In this document: one piece after another, positions 63,391 through 64,000 of the stretch | Numbering within the stretch: position 1 is the stretch's first letter | Layout: every line of letters begins with the position of its first letter | Source of the DNA: Nitrospira defluvii | GTDB lineage: Bacteria; Nitrospirota; Nitrospiria; Nitrospirales; Nitrospiraceae | NCBI RefSeq assembly: GCF_905220995.1 | Contig: NZ_CAJNBJ010000017.1 | Location: forward strand, 434,001 to 498,000 | Reading direction: 5' to 3' | DNA length: 64,000 bases | Notes under the pieces: generated by a model | What the model was told of the DNA's origin: nothing | The model's database searches: none | Seen by the model: the letters and a program-made list of their open reading frames with translations, nothing else | Made by a program: the position numbers and the translations under genes

Positions 63391-64000
63391 TTAGAGCTTG
63401 AACCCACCCACGATTCCCTGCAGCTCGACCGCCAACTGGCTCAAGTCCTGGCTTGCCTTGGCGGATTCATGTGCACCTGACGACGACTCCTTCGTGACCT
63501 TCGCCACGTTTTCGATGTCGCTGGCGATCTGCTGGGTCGCGACCGACTGCTCTTCCGACGCCACGGCGATCTGCCTGATCATGTCCGCGCTCTCCGACAC
63601 CATGCGGACGATCTGGGACAGCGCTTCACCGGTCTTGTTGACCAGGTCCACACCCGCCGTGACTTTTTGCGTGCCCTGCTGCATCGAATCGACGGCTCCC
63701 CGCGTATCCTGCTGGATTTGACGGATCATATCGCCGATTTCCTTCGTGGCTTTGGTCGTCCGCTCCGCCAGCTTTCTGACTTCGTCGGCGACGACCGCGA
63801 ACCCCCGACCTTGCTCACCGGCTCTGGCCGCTTCGATGGCGGCGTTCAAGGCCAGCAAGTTGGTCTGGTCGGCGATATCTTCGATGGTCCGCACGATTTC
63901 GCCGATCTGATCGGACGACTTGCCGAGGTCCGAGATGATGGTGGCCGAGTTCGACACTGCCTCGGACAGCTGCTGCATGCCCGAGATGGTGCTCGACACG
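63391..64000 (-). CDS. Methyl-accepting chemotaxis protein, C-terminal part
   Basis: Partial gene running off the right edge; about 203 residues visible. The MCP signalling domain with hairpin tip region ([40 protein letters not shown]) and downstream methylation helix. No sensory domain is in view. It ends QGIVGGFKL without a CheR-binding pentapeptide. Confidence 0.92.
   Translation of the reverse strand, partial: VSSTISGMQQLSEAVSNSATIISDLGKSSDQIGEIVRTIEDIADQTNLLALNAAIEAARAGEQGRGFAVVADEVRKLAERTTKATKEIGDMIRQIQQDTRGAVDSMQQGTQKVTAGVDLVNKTGEALSQIVRMVSESADMIRQIAVASEEQSVATQQIASDIENVAKVTKESSSGAHESAKASQDLSQLAVELQGIVGGFKL

Overview
This window is a bacterial chromosome segment that is mostly G+C-rich, with one more A+T-rich block (about 25-37.9 kb). 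The gene content (exosortase/PEP-CTERM-type exopolysaccharide locus, phoU-ppx-sixA-CHAD polyphosphate genes, and a large che/mot operon with partner-switch proteins) fits a Nitrospira-like member of the Nitrospirota. That assignment is inferred from content only; there is no rRNA or tRNA gene here to confirm it.

Layout. (1) 1-4.8 kb, core phosphate/polyphosphate block: pstB end, phoU, ppx/gppA, sixA, a CHAD protein and an OmpR-like response regulator. (2) 4.8-9.85 kb, an accessory scrap-yard: DUF2442 gene, PIN-toxin fragment, an ISNCY-like insertion sequence, a RelBE-like pair with a frameshifted toxin, two near-identical remnants of a glycosyltransferase C-terminus, a VapBC pair with a frameshifted toxin, pyrimidine-rich repeats. 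(3) 9.86-24.4 kb, minus-strand exosortase/EPS export module: bi-domain oxidoreductase, AAA ATPase with TPRs, BY-kinase, Wzz-like protein, outer-membrane barrel, Wza-like lipoprotein, PrsT TPR lipoprotein, WecA/MraY-like transferase, exosortase fused to EpsI, and a VPLPA-CTERM substrate. (4) 25-41 kb, sugar assembly genes: initiating sugar transferase (plus strand), WecG/TagA transferase, five GT4 glycosyltransferases, methyltransferase, flippase, O-antigen-ligase-like polymerase, Tat-exported beta-helix protein, then fcl and gmd for GDP-L-fucose. (5) 41.4-47.2 kb: heparinase/alginate-lyase-like protein, intact MazE/PIN toxin-antitoxin pair, DUF4143 ATPase, wecB epimerase, small lipoprotein. 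(6) 47.2-64 kb, a minus-strand chemotaxis and motility operon: CheW, MotA, MotB, STAS, a receptor with a CheZ-like motif, CheY, CheA, CheW, a globin-PAS-MCP receptor, a DUF420-like membrane protein, CheR, CheD, CheB, then a partner-switch module (two STAS, a SpoIIE phosphatase, Hpt, and a receiver-HATPase), and part of another MCP at the window edge.

How they work together: regions 3-5 look like one Wzx/Wzy-style fucose-containing exopolysaccharide pathway with an exosortase-dependent surface protein. Region 6 couples receptor signalling (one receptor probably sensing O2 or NO through haem) to the flagellar motor and probably, through the partner switch, to a second output. The most unusual observations are the receptor carrying a CheZ-type catalytic signature and a C-terminal pentapeptide resembling that of CheD, the globin-MCP fusion, the partner-switch module inside the che operon, and the run of decayed toxin genes.
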